Part shown: positions 15,512 through 24,787 of the stretch, piece after piece
How the letters are laid out: each line of letters starts with the position of its first letter
How positions within the stretch are numbered: the stretch's first letter is position 1
Notes under the pieces: model-generated
What the model was told of the DNA's origin: nothing
What the model saw: only the letters and a program-made list of their open reading frames with translations
The model's database searches: none
NCBI RefSeq assembly: GCF_000168295.1
Contig: NZ_AAQJ02000001.1
Span: 707,001 to 771,000, forward strand
DNA: 64,000 bases
Direction of reading: 5' to 3'
DNA from: Rickettsiella grylli
GTDB taxonomy: Bacteria > Pseudomonadota > Gammaproteobacteria > Diplorickettsiales > Diplorickettsiaceae
Translations under genes and position numbers: made by a program

Positions 15512-17797
15512 ATGGAACCCATAGAAATGAATGCATTTGGTGACGCGTTAAAACAATTTAAAAGAGATGGTTTTTTTATTTATCAAGACCACTACTTAAC
15601 GAGTAAGCAGCTTAAAAAATTAAAAGCGAGTTTTGAAGAACTTGATTCGGGTGTCACCTATCGATTTCATTTAAATAATGTGAGACTTGATCCCTACCGC
15701 CGATCGGCAGCAGTTCCCGTATTAAAAAAAAATTCTATTTGTATAAGACGGTCTGACAGCTCCAGTAGCGCTGAAAGTACCAATGGTTCTTCTCATTTTG
15801 CCCAGCGGATTGCAGCGTTTGAACAATTCAACGAAGAGCAAGTCGAAACTAAACTGACACTCTCTCGAAATGAACTTGCAAAAGAATTGCTCAGTGTCTT
15901 TCAATCAGGGCTTGCGTGGTGTTCAATTAAACTTGAACGTGTTTATTTTCAGGAAGGATCGGAAGAAAAAGATTACCTCAATATCGATTTTCATCGGCGA
16001 TTATTGATCCATTTAACACAACATCACACCTTAACCACATTGAGTTTAGCACCCTTTTTATTACATCAAGGCAGTGTATCACTCTGTACGTTTTTATCTA
16101 AAAATAAATACCTCCTCGATCTATCGTTAGGCATCGTCGCAGGAAAACTTCTTGACTGGGAAAATTTAGGGTTAAAACTTGCGGAACACCCTGTATTAAA
16201 ACAGGCGAATTTCGAAAACACCGCGCTGAATGATGCGAATTGCTCCGGCCTACTTACATTAGCAAAGAATAATTATCAAACGCCTATTATTTTTCCAGTG
16301 CTTCGGTCTCAGGATGAACGGTTTGTAAACAGAGTGCTGGCCCAAGAATATCAAGCGTTAACCGAACGTTTAAAAGAAACACCCGAACAACGATTTAAAC
16401 AGGAACGTTTATCAGAGGAAAGTCTATTGAATCTTGCACTTAACGCGCTCGTTAAGATCAACGCCGTGCAGCCGATTACCTATGGCGGCGCTTCCTTACA
16501 TAACGCTGCTGGACCGAAGATGAAACTGGCTGAAGGGGCGGTGAGTGTAGTGAGTCAATTCATCGATGCAACCGTCAATGAAGCCCAAGTGGCCGGTAGA
16601 CTACTCGAAAACAACTCACGTAAAAGTATGAGGAAAAATCAGGAACAAAACGCACTGAAACTTTTTGCTTATTTAATCGGAGAGCAGGATCCTGAGTTGC
16701 TTCAACATTCGGAGGAAGCCCGTTCGACATTACCCAAAGTCTATCAGGATAACTGGGACTATCTCAAGGATCATTTGTCGTTGTTTCAATTGAATTTAAA
16801 CAATCCGCATCCGGATAAAAATCAGAGTATCGCTCGTTTTTTACTGGATAAAGTGTATGAAATCAAGAATATAAAGGCGTTGCGTCTCTTACTGGGGACG
16901 TCTATCAATATTTTTGAACCCGTGATGGATGTGCAAGAGGCTTTTTTAGTGAAAGCATTCAAAAATAACGCGCAAGAGATGAAGTCATTTAAGCAAGCGT
17001 TATTGGAGCACATTATTCAAGATGACACCGCCATGGGAGCAATAGAAAAACAATTAGAGACCTATCCTGATTTGCTCGTCCCTTATCAATCCTTGATAAA
17101 ACATTTGGATCGTTATGCCGTTATTCTACACCAACGAGAAAAAGATAATGTGATTAATCAACTGATTGCGATGCTTAAATCGGGTCTGTTTTTTATATGG
17201 AAAGAGGATACTGCAGCAAAAAGGCCAGAAGAATTTTCAGGAATCAAATATCATTTAGAGCGCAGTGTTCAACGTATTGTCGGTTCTGGTGATACAGGAC
17301 CTGGTAGTCATGAGTTTCAAGCCGCAAGAGAATGCTTTGAAAAAATGATGGAAATTTCTGAAAAAGCACAGAAGGGTCGATTTTGGGCATCTAATCTGCA
17401 CGATGACGTCATGCGCTTTTCAAAACAATTGATCTCTGAATTAAATAAAATACAAAATAAGCTGACGAATAAATATAAAGAAGATGCTGAAGCACTCGCA
17501 GAGAAGCAAACAGAGTTAAAAGAAAAACATGCGCAAGAAATGGCAAAAATGAAAGCAGAAGTGGATGCGAAGCAAGCAGAGATCGCGGAAAAACAGGCTG
17601 AGGCTGAGGTTTGGAAAACGAAGGCTAATGCGAAGCAAGCAGAGGTGGATGCGAAGCAAGCTGCGGCGGATGCAGAAATAAAAAGGTTAAGAGCGTTACT
17701 CATGGCTCGTCGTCGTCGAACGTTGCCGCAAACCCACGCGACACTGGATACGGAAGCTGCCGAAACACGTTCTCCGTTTTTTACGGCGCGTCGCTAA
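15512..17797 (+). CDS. Large LRR-like/coiled-coil protein, first member of a local family
   Basis: A 761-residue soluble protein without signal peptide. Residues about 165-260 contain leucine-rich stretches (HTLTTLSLAPFLLHQGS, KYLLDLSLG, HPVLKQANFENTALND) like ribonuclease-inhibitor-type LRRs. A helical middle follows, and residues about 650-735 form a strongly charged heptad coiled coil with near-repeats (DAKQAEIAEKQAEAE, NAKQAEVDAKQAAADAE). It ends in AETRSPFFTARR, a tail shared with the next protein. Base composition is visibly richer in G+C than the neighbouring toxin genes, suggesting a separate origin. No enzyme signature was seen; a secreted host-directed role is possible but unproved. 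ATG 15527 is an alternative start. Downstream gene follows within 25 bp. Confidence 0.65.
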   Translation: MEPIEMNAFGDALKQFKRDGFFIYQDHYLTSKQLKKLKASFEELDSGVTYRFHLNNVRLDPYRRSAAVPVLKKNSICIRRSDSSSSAESTNGSSHFAQRIAAFEQFNEEQVETKLTLSRNELAKELLSVFQSGLAWCSIKLERVYFQEGSEEKDYLNIDFHRRLLIHLTQHHTLTTLSLAPFLLHQGSVSLCTFLSKNKYLLDLSLGIVAGKLLDWENLGLKLAEHPVLKQANFENTALNDANCSGLLTLAKNNYQTPIIFPVLRSQDERFVNRVLAQEYQALTERLKETPEQRFKQERLSEESLLNLALNALVKINAVQPITYGGASLHNAAGPKMKLAEGAVSVVSQFIDATVNEAQVAGRLLENNSRKSMRKNQEQNALKLFAYLIGEQDPELLQHSEEARSTLPKVYQDNWDYLKDHLSLFQLNLNNPHPDKNQSIARFLLDKVYEIKNIKALRLLLGTSINIFEPVMDVQEAFLVKAFKNNAQEMKSFKQALLEHIIQDDTAMGAIEKQLETYPDLLVPYQSLIKHLDRYAVILHQREKDNVINQLIAMLKSGLFFIWKEDTAAKRPEEFSGIKYHLERSVQRIVGSGDTGPGSHEFQAARECFEKMMEISEKAQKGRFWASNLHDDVMRFSKQLISELNKIQNKLTNKYKEDAEALAEKQTELKEKHAQEMAKMKAEVDAKQAEIAEKQAEAEVWKTKANAKQAEVDAKQAAADAEIKRLRALLMARRRRTLPQTHATLDTEAAETRSPFFTARR

Positions 17798-17822
17798 GCC
17801 GTTGCATTTATCGGAGGGTATG

Positions 17823-19481
17823 ATGTTCGACAGATTACTTCTTGAGGAGGTCGGTCAACGATTAACGAAGCGACCGTTCCAAGGTTTTTCCTGGCAATGT
17901 TGGGCCAACGTGATTCAGGTGAGTCCTGCGATCTCTAAAACGCGCCCACTCTGGTCATATGAAAACCACGTGTTGGAAAACGAACTCCGCTTATTTGGTG
18001 TTAAACCAGAAGAACTGGAACATCAGATTCGTGCGTATCGAAAAAAATCGCGTGTTATCCGATGGGTGTTGCGTTTAGTGACTCGGATTAACAGGAAGAT
18101 AGCCGTTTGGTCTTATTATCAACAGTGTCTTTCCTTTCGCGCGTTATTGCAAGAAGGACCGGTGCCGGCATTGTCGAACAGTCATTTTCCAGTGGACGTT
18201 ACGATAACGCAGACGCTGTTGGTTTATTTACGGCAGGATATCGATCAATGTGTAAAGATGATCGATAGACAGTTAAGCAGCTTAGACGTCACCATGGATG
18301 AATTTCTCGATCGCTACCACGACGATGCGCAAAAACAAAAAGCGAGATTTTTGAAGTTATTGAAAAAAGAATTAAAAAGCGTAGCCTGGGAAAAGAAAAC
18401 TTTCGTACAGGATACCTTAAAAGAAGAATATCGAGGGTTGAGAGAAATGATGAATCGATTTAAAAATTTGTGTTTGAAGCGTGCGCTGCAGGTGAGAGAC
18501 ACTGCTGCTGCCTTCATGCCGAATTCAATGCAATCGCAGGTTACGCCGGATACAGTACACAGCGAGGAGAGCTCATTCAGTAGTGATACACCCTTCATGC
18601 CAGATTCAACACCCCAGTGGCCGGTGATTCAATCCGATAGCGTGGATAGTGAGGAGGAGAGGCTATCCAATGATACGTCCTCGTTTGTCCCGCTCAGTGG
18701 ATCGCACGGGCTAACGGATAATCGCTTTAATGATCAGCTTCCGTCCACGCTCGAGGAGCTAACGCAGCTATTGGCAGAAAAAGACAGGCCCGATCAGGAA
18801 GCAACGATGCGGTCATTTTTAGAAGCGCGCTTAGATGAATGTTATACCCTCATTCAATCGCAGCTCAATCAGCATCATGCGTTAGTGGAGGAGCTGAAAT
18901 CAGGAAGCCTGTGCTATCAGGACGCTATTCCCCCATCCGAAGCCTTACAACGCCAATTAATGGCTTGTTTTAAAAAAGACCTATTACTATTTCATCCGGA
19001 TAAACATGCCTCGCCGAAGGAATCGATTTATCAGATACAGCATGCGTGTTGTTGTCGGTTTTTAGACTTTCGTACAAAAAGCATTCGTCAGCTGAATCGA
19101 GACGTTAGGATCATGCGAGGCTTCATTCCTCAGGAATCGACGTTGAAGAAACAACAACGCCAGCGCGAGAAATCCTTAGAGGAACGATTACAAGAATATA
19201 CACGTTTATACCAAGCATTTACCGAGGATTATATTCAGTTTTATGCGAACGAAAAAGCAAGACATGACGCGAGGATAATGGAACTAGATGCGACAATAGC
19301 AGGAATAAAGGCGCTAAGAACGAGACAAGATGCGACGATATCAAAAGCTCAAGAGATGATAGTAGAAGTTCAGGAGATGATAGCAGAAACATTAAAAAAC
19401 GATCAAGAAAACCCCGAAGTATGTGATACAGATACCGACACTATCGAAACACGTTCTCCGTTTTTTATGATGCGCCGCTAA
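17823..19481 (+). CDS. Coiled-coil protein with HPDKH motif and the same C-terminal tail
   Basis: A 552-residue protein. The start is set at ATG 17823 (MFDRLLLEEVG), since GGAGGG lies just upstream and the broken third copy at 19503 also starts MFETLLL. Predicted features: basic helical N-terminal third; two imperfect Ser/Asp-rich repeats (about residues 227-290, each beginning FMPNS or FMPDS); then LLLFHPDKHASPKESIYQI, whose HPDK resembles the J-domain loop that contacts DnaK/Hsp70; then a coiled coil (about 430-530). It ends IETRSPFFMMRR, matching the upstream protein, and 23 nt of coding DNA are identical at the two tails. G+C content is high for this window. Function unknown. Confidence 0.6.
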   Translation: MFDRLLLEEVGQRLTKRPFQGFSWQCWANVIQVSPAISKTRPLWSYENHVLENELRLFGVKPEELEHQIRAYRKKSRVIRWVLRLVTRINRKIAVWSYYQQCLSFRALLQEGPVPALSNSHFPVDVTITQTLLVYLRQDIDQCVKMIDRQLSSLDVTMDEFLDRYHDDAQKQKARFLKLLKKELKSVAWEKKTFVQDTLKEEYRGLREMMNRFKNLCLKRALQVRDTAAAFMPNSMQSQVTPDTVHSEESSFSSDTPFMPDSTPQWPVIQSDSVDSEEERLSNDTSSFVPLSGSHGLTDNRFNDQLPSTLEELTQLLAEKDRPDQEATMRSFLEARLDECYTLIQSQLNQHHALVEELKSGSLCYQDAIPPSEALQRQLMACFKKDLLLFHPDKHASPKESIYQIQHACCCRFLDFRTKSIRQLNRDVRIMRGFIPQESTLKKQQRQREKSLEERLQEYTRLYQAFTEDYIQFYANEKARHDARIMELDATIAGIKALRTRQDATISKAQEMIVEVQEMIAETLKNDQENPEVCDTDTDTIETRSPFFMMRR

Positions 19482-19502
19482 GCGTTTTATTGGAGAGGTG
19501 CG

Positions 19503-19544
19503 ATGTTCGAAACATTACTTCTTGGCTTAAGGAAGTTAAACTAG
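19503..19544 (+). pseudogene. Remnant start of a third copy of the coiled-coil family
   Basis: After the second family gene, GAGAGG and an ATG begin MFETLLLGLRKLN then stop, echoing MFDRLLLEEVG at 17823. Only 13 codons remain, which points to a tandem array cut off at this point. Confidence 0.5.
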
Positions 19545-19562
19545 TCTATTTTGAGGATAGAA

Positions 19563-19649
19563 ATGGGCAAATGTTTTAATCAAATAATAAGAGAAGATAG
19601 AATTGTAATAAAACATTTATTAAAGACGGGAGTTAGCAAATCAAACTGA
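19563..19649 (+). pseudogene. Possible IS30-type transposase N-terminal remnant
   Basis: A 28-codon frame (MGKCFNQIIREDRIVIKHLL then KTGVSKSN, stop) has the look of the first helix-turn-helix of IS30-family transposases (xNQLTxxDRxxIxxLLKxGxS). Nothing of the catalytic part follows. Weak because of its shortness. Confidence 0.3.
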
Positions 19650-19677
19650 TCTAAGTCATTTAACGCTAGAACGCGCT

Positions 19678-19701
19678 GGCTAAAACTAACTGCCGATAAT
19701 A
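19678..19701 (+). repeat. 24-bp direct repeat, left copy
   Basis: GGCTAAAACTAACTGCCGAT plus AATA, identical to 29032-29055. At this copy the hairpin partner found at the right copy is missing. Together the two copies bracket the decayed accessory region from 19.7 to 29.1 kb. Confidence 0.6.
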
Positions 19702-19766
19702 GTATTTATCAAAATTTAAAATTCTATTCGAAAAACATAAAAAACGCTCATGACAAAAAATATATG

Positions 19767-20460
19767 TCAATAATTCTTATGTATCACAACAACTTGGACA
19801 ACGTGTTGGCGAAGAAGTGAGTCATTTTTATCATCCAAAACCACCTCCTGCAAGGAATCCCAGTGGATTTTGGCGAGGTGTTGATAATCTATTGAAGATG
19901 CGTCATTAACTGCCGTTTTCGGAACAACCTGCTTGCCAAAAAATCCCAATCGTTCCAATTTCTGAACATTACCAATTACCCGTCCTCCGGTACGTTGCAG
20001 TAAGGCGTGCTTATTTGAATGCAAAATTTGGCCGAACTGGTGATTTACATACTGATACATCAAATGTTACCGACGGTAACTGTCTATTCGCAGTGAATTC
20101 TGCATCGTTAATTAATTGTGATTCCCATTGTTGTTCTATTGTAGTTTGCGTAATGTGTCCTTCACCACGGCTCGCTCTTTGGCTTTGATGATATTCATCT
20201 GATGATGAATTTGCATAGGATTGTTGCACTGCATACCGAGCACTATCAGAAATCAATTGAATGGCTAAGTTTTCAACATCGATTCGTCCGCGTACCACGC
20301 CACCCATAGCCGCTACACTCAAATCGGCTACGATACTTCGCTCTAAGGGATTCGCTATCTTTATTTCACTGCTTAATCCTGCTGATCCCATGGCTAACGC
20401 TACACTATCTAAATCGAATTGCTGACGTAACTTTCATTTTCTTGTGATACTTCAATATAG
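19767..20460 (-). pseudogene. Broken minus-strand gene, perhaps from a hemagglutinin-like or toxin protein
   Basis: Coding-like sequence on the minus strand passes through at least three frames: about 20460-20420 (YIEVSQENESYV), 20430-20011 (QQFDLDSVALAMGSAGL onward to an NFAFK stop), and 20063-19767 (HALLQRTGGRVIGNVQKLER onward). The first parts resemble in style the C-terminal region of filamentous-hemagglutinin proteins (xFDxxxVAxAxGSAGL); the last part is loosely like the RmuC C-terminus. Neither is secure. At least two frame changes make it a pseudogene. Confidence 0.4.
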
Positions 20461-20482
20461 GATCAAATAGCTAAAAATTACC

Positions 20483-20680
20483 TTGTTACTTATCCCATTC
20501 TATCGTTCTTCGAAAGAGAATTCAGATATATCACATTGGATACTTTTTAAAGGGATGCCTCCCTTTACTTTAGATGTTGATAAATCCTATATTGCTTGTG
20601 TTGTGAGTACTAATTACCCGAAATATTTAGTAGGATATACCGTGGATTATAACAAAATTCTATCCAGCACTTACAAATAA
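20483..20680 (+). other. Short open frame of uncertain reality
   Basis: A 65-codon frame starting at TTG with no ribosome-binding site. The translation (for example SYIACVVSTNYPKYLVGYTV) is not recognised. It may be a gene remnant, in keeping with the decay around it. Confidence 0.2.
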
Positions 20681-20827
20681 TGTAATTTTTTCCCTACACG
20701 ATAATCTGGATTTAGGAATATTATAATACAATTATATTAAATAGTTTTAATTAGGAATTTTTGGAAAAGAACAGTCTTTTTTTACAAGAGACTTTGTTTT
20801 TTAATTTTTAGTATATAAGGAATTATA

Positions 20828-22607
20828 TTGAATATATTAGGATATAGTGGATTACATAGCGCTATAAATTTCCGTAAAGGTTACTATAGCGATTTTACTG
20901 AGCAAGAATACCGTATGTGTCAAGGACTAGATTCAGCGGCATGTATTTTGGTCGATAACCAGTTAATTGCCGCTGTTGAAGAAGAACGTTTTAATGGAGA
21001 AAAATATACTTGTCAGTTTCCTATTAATGCAATTAATTTTTGTTTAAAAAAAGCAGGGTTAACTTTAAGTGATTTGGACTTTATCTGTCATGGATTTAAT
21101 TACGAGCCTTACCATGCCTTGTTTTTAACGACGCAAGATAGTTGCGTATATTACCAACAAGTTCTTGATAAGTGTCTACAAATCGATTTATGGCAAAACC
21201 ATTTCTCCGGCAAATTTGTTAGTAATAAGTTTGTTTCAGTTGATCATCATCTAGCACACGCTGCAACTGCGTATTATCCAAGTCAGTTTGATTCAGCATT
21301 GGTTTTAATTGCAGACGGTATTGGTGAAATGCATAGTCTTTCTTTATTTTCCGCTGAAAATAAAAAAATAAATTTACTGAAAAATTATAATGTATTTAGC
21401 TCATTGGGATATTATACTCACAAATTACAGCACATTTAGGATTTTATGTTAACTCTGATGAGTATAAAGTCATGGGTTTGGCACCTTACGGAGATAAAAA
21501 AAGATATCAACAGCTATTTAATGAAGTTATTGAATATCGTGATCAGGACCAAATTTTTATTAAAAAGTTTAAATTAAATACAACAGAAATTGACAGGCAA
21601 ACTGGCCGTGGCTTCGGAAATGGTTATCAGAGAATTTTTTTGCTCCGCGTACACTCGAATCTCCTATTACACAACAACATAAAGATCTAGCAGCAACCCT
21701 ACAAAATACATTAGAAGAAGCGCTCTTACATATTCTTAGTTTTTGGCAAGAAAAAACTGGTTTGAAAAAGCTTTGTATGGCTGGGGGTGTTGCCTTAAAT
21801 TGCACTGCTAATGGTAACCTTTTACGTAAGGCATTGTTTAAAGATATCTATATACAGCCTGCAGCAAGTGATGCAGGAACTGCTATAGGAGCAGCTATGG
21901 TACAAGCGCAGCAGAAGGGAATTGCTCTTCCTCGCATGTCGCCTTTTGATTTACCTTATTTTGGACCAGATTTTCATGAAACCGATTATAAAAAAGCAAT
22001 TGAAAAATTTGGTGATCAAATTACATCAAAAGAATTTTCTGTTTCTGATGTTGTTAAGGAAGCAGCTAAGTGGATAATAAATCGAAAGATCATTGCTTGG
22101 ATGCAAGATCGTATGGAGTTTGGACCTAGGGCTTTAGGTAATCGGAGTATACTGGCAGATCCCACCGATCCTAATATGCGGGATCGTATTAATTTATTGG
22201 TTAAACAACGTGAGTCTTTTCGTCCTTTTGCTCCTTCAGTTAAAGTTGAAAAGGCTCATCATTATTTTGATATACCTCATGGACGTGAATTTCCGCACAT
22301 GCTTTATACAGTACCAGTTAAAAAGGAATACAAATCAATTTTCCCTGCAATTACACACGTTGACGGCTCCGCGCGTATTCAAACAGTTAATAGACATTAC
22401 GCTGAAAAATATTGGCTTTTGCTTGATGCAGTCGAACAGCTATCGGGTATTCCTTTAGTACTCAATACTTCTTTTAATATGAGAGGACAACCTATTGTGT
22501 GCACACCAGAGGAAGCAATTAAAACTTTAATTTCAGCAAAACTTGATGCGCTATTTATGGGTAATTTTTTGATTACAGTTAATTATCAGATGCCAGTTTA
22601 TCAATAA
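20828..22607 (+). pseudogene. NodU/CmcH-type carbamoyltransferase, two frameshifts
   Basis: A TTG start (20828) has AAGGA 5 nt upstream. Three frames together give one carbamoyltransferase of about 590 residues. The N-terminal Kae1-like domain begins MNILGYSG, with EEERFNGEKY and VDHHLAHAATAYY; the middle has DEYKVMGLAPYGD; the C-terminal part has CMAGGVALNCTANG, DAGTAIGAA, FGPRALGNRSILADP and LNTSFNMRGQPI. The frame changes near 21417-21422 (2 extra bases or one lost) and again in the T7 run near 21637. NodU-type enzymes transfer a carbamoyl group from carbamoyl phosphate to a sugar or secondary-metabolite hydroxyl through carbamoyl-AMP. The second break is in a homopolymer and could be a sequencing error; the first is not. 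The MFS gene follows after 1 bp. Confidence 0.85.
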
Positions 22608-22608
22608 T

Positions 22609-23823
22609 ATGAAAAATATTGTTAATTTCTTTTTCATAACATTATCTATTTATTTACCTCAAGGTATCTTTTTTGTAGGAACCGCAGGTTATTTTTCTAA
22701 CTTTAAGAAGCCACTTATTCCATTAGGTAATATATTTCTATTAGCTATGATACCTTTCGTTATTTCAGCATTTTTTTTTGCATCAAAGATGGATAGAATA
22801 TCAACCCATTCCCAACTTTTGACAATAAAATGGCTGCGTATAGCAGCTTTACTATTCTTGAGTGTAGGTACATTAAAGTATATAAATCCATCTAATATTA
22901 TCTATTTTGTCATTGTTTTCTATGATTTAGGTTTTTTTATTTACCAAAGTACCTCTGCAAGAATTTCTAAAGCTATAGCGAAAAAAATGTGTCTGAGACA
23001 AACTGAAAGTGTTAGTTTACTAGGAACGCAACTTGGTATGGCTTTGGGAGCAATGATAGCCAGTTTTTTATTAAATATTTGGTCTTTAGCGGAACTATTT
23101 TTTTTTGCACTTTTCCTGGAAACCTTAGGCATTTTAGCAATCTATAGCTATCAAGAGCAGACAAGTATTTCTGTATTTACTACTAATTTACGTAGAAAAC
23201 GAATTAACTTTAATAAATTTATCCATACAATTTTTCACTCCGCAGATAGACTCTTAATTTTCATAATATTCGTGTTATTACTACCTATCCAGCAATTATT
23301 TAATTTAATTACTGGTCCGTGGGCTGCTATGCGCTTTCATGATGTGGGTCAAATGTTAGGTTGGCTTGTCTGTGGAGTTGCATTGGGTGGTTGTTCTGCC
23401 TCAGTGATGATGATTTTCCACACCCGATTTAGAGACTTCATAGGCCTTAAATTTTCCCCTTTATTTCTCTTGATCTCTATAATCGGGTTATATTATTCAT
23501 TTACTTTATCAACTTTATTTATTTTTTCGATGCTATTTGGTAGTAATTTCACGTTTCTACGTGTCATTATTAGGGCTGATTTTTTGCAAGATATAGAGAC
23601 GAGTGTAATTAATTCTACTATTTTATTAGCTACGATGATATCGATTATATTAACCGTTATAGCTATTGCATTATTAAGTTATGTAATTCATGTTACCATA
23701 TTTCAATTTTTTTTGATTATTGTAAGTGTTGTTTTTGTACAGTTATTTTTGATGCTTTATATAGAAAAAAGATATTTACAGTCATGGTTTAAAACTGTAG
23801 TGTTTGCTTGGTTCAATAAATAA
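22609..23823 (+). CDS. MFS-type transporter
   Basis: A 404-residue integral membrane protein with about 12 hydrophobic segments spread evenly through its length and a basic cytosolic loop near the middle (NLRRKRINFNKF, about residues 195-210), the usual 6+6 arrangement of the major facilitator superfamily. A charged motif after helix 2 (SKMDRIS) sits where the MFS loop 2-3 signature lies. It begins 1 bp after the carbamoyltransferase stop and was probably translated with it; export of a carbamoylated product is a reasonable guess. Very A+T-rich codon use. The reading frame is intact. Confidence 0.7.
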   Translation: MKNIVNFFFITLSIYLPQGIFFVGTAGYFSNFKKPLIPLGNIFLLAMIPFVISAFFFASKMDRISTHSQLLTIKWLRIAALLFLSVGTLKYINPSNIIYFVIVFYDLGFFIYQSTSARISKAIAKKMCLRQTESVSLLGTQLGMALGAMIASFLLNIWSLAELFFFALFLETLGILAIYSYQEQTSISVFTTNLRRKRINFNKFIHTIFHSADRLLIFIIFVLLLPIQQLFNLITGPWAAMRFHDVGQMLGWLVCGVALGGCSASVMMIFHTRFRDFIGLKFSPLFLLISIIGLYYSFTLSTLFIFSMLFGSNFTFLRVIIRADFLQDIETSVINSTILLATMISIILTVIAIALLSYVIHVTIFQFFLIIVSVVFVQLFLMLYIEKRYLQSWFKTVVFAWFNK

Positions 23824-23864
23824 AAAATAAATTTATTTTTATTAAATACGGATATTAACTACCC

Positions 23865-24215
23865 ATGTCTAGATTCTATTATTTAAAGCGAAATATTGTT
23901 ATTGAGCCTTTAATTGCGCGTTATTATGCCTCTCCTTATTTAGTTAGCCCATGTAGCGCACCACGTTTTTTTAGTTATTTAGTTAAAAAACTATTATTTT
24001 CTTTTTCTCGTGGTGCACCGGAACAACATGAGCTTATTTTACAAAATAGCCGAATGCAAGGAGGACCTTTTGTTTCACTACCAAGTAAATGTCTTCTTGA
24101 GGTAAAAAACTTACTAGACAAGTTACAGAAAAATTTGAAAGATCTTTTTGCAATTGCAGATGCTCAACAAACGCTTTTAATAGGGTTAATTTTATTGAAT
24201 TTGGTTATGGGGTAA
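23865..24215 (+). pseudogene. Probably truncated conserved protein (N-terminal part only)
   Basis: A 116-residue product: MSRFYYLKRNIVIEPLIARY, then PYLVSPCSAPRFFSYL, then MQGGPFVSL. The segment IVIEPLI..YYA..YLVSP..A and the GG-F motif resemble the N-terminus of a larger conserved bacterial family (typically several hundred residues) that I cannot name. The last 15 residues (TLLIGLILLNLVMG) look off-frame. Likely a fragment in the same decaying cluster as the carbamoyltransferase. Confidence 0.4.
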
Positions 24216-24228
24216 ATATTTAAAAGCG

Positions 24229-24768
24229 ATGATTATCTTTAAAACAAAACGTTTAATACTTAAAACTTGGAAAGAACAAGATCTTGATTCAATGTCGGCA
24301 ATTAATCAAGATCCTTTAGTCTGCGAATTTCTGCCTAAAATTGGAAATAGGGCAGCAACAAAAACCTTAATTCGCCGTTTTATGAATCACTATAAAAAAT
24401 ATGGTTTTACAGCATATGCTGTAGAATTAAAATCAAATGGTGAATTTATTGGCTTTGTAGGGTTGTTAGTTACTTCCTTTGAGGCACATTTCACGCCTGC
24501 TGTTGAAATTGCTTGGAGATTAGATTCTAAATGTTTGGGGAAGGGTTATGCTACCGAGGCCGCAAAAGCGATAATCGCTTTTTCTTTTACTACACTGAAG
24601 TTAGAAGAAGTTGTTTCATTTACCGTAGAAAATAATATAAGATCCCGTCGGGTAATGGAAAAAATTGGTATGCATCATAATCCACACGACGACTTTGATC
24701 ACCCAAAGCTACCAAAAAACAGTCCTCTTTGTCGGCATGTTTTATATCGACTAAGCCGGAGAGAGTAA
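24229..24768 (+). CDS. GNAT N-acetyltransferase, RimJ/RimL type
   Basis: A 179-residue protein of the RimJ/RimL-like GNAT family. It starts with the usual IIFKTKRLILKTWKEQDLD. The acetyl-CoA-binding motif A is WRLDSKCLGKGYATEAAKAI, and the family's VVSFTVENNIRSRRVMEKIG follows. These enzymes acetylate protein N-termini, antibiotics or small molecules; the substrate cannot be told from sequence. It sits 13 bp after the truncated gene and 19 bp before a Vat-type acetyltransferase, forming a small acetyltransferase pair. Intact reading frame; no ribosome-binding site of note (AAAAGCG). Confidence 0.85.
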   Translation: MIIFKTKRLILKTWKEQDLDSMSAINQDPLVCEFLPKIGNRAATKTLIRRFMNHYKKYGFTAYAVELKSNGEFIGFVGLLVTSFEAHFTPAVEIAWRLDSKCLGKGYATEAAKAIIAFSFTTLKLEEVVSFTVENNIRSRRVMEKIGMHHNPHDDFDHPKLPKNSPLCRHVLYRLSRRE

Positions 24769-24787
24769 ATAAAAAGAAAAAGAGAAT

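Noticed and set aside
17317..17703. 128-codon minus-strand open frame rich in Ala, Ser, Phe and Cys
   Set aside because: It is the mirror of the coiled-coil repeats of the 761-aa gene, with no start signal.
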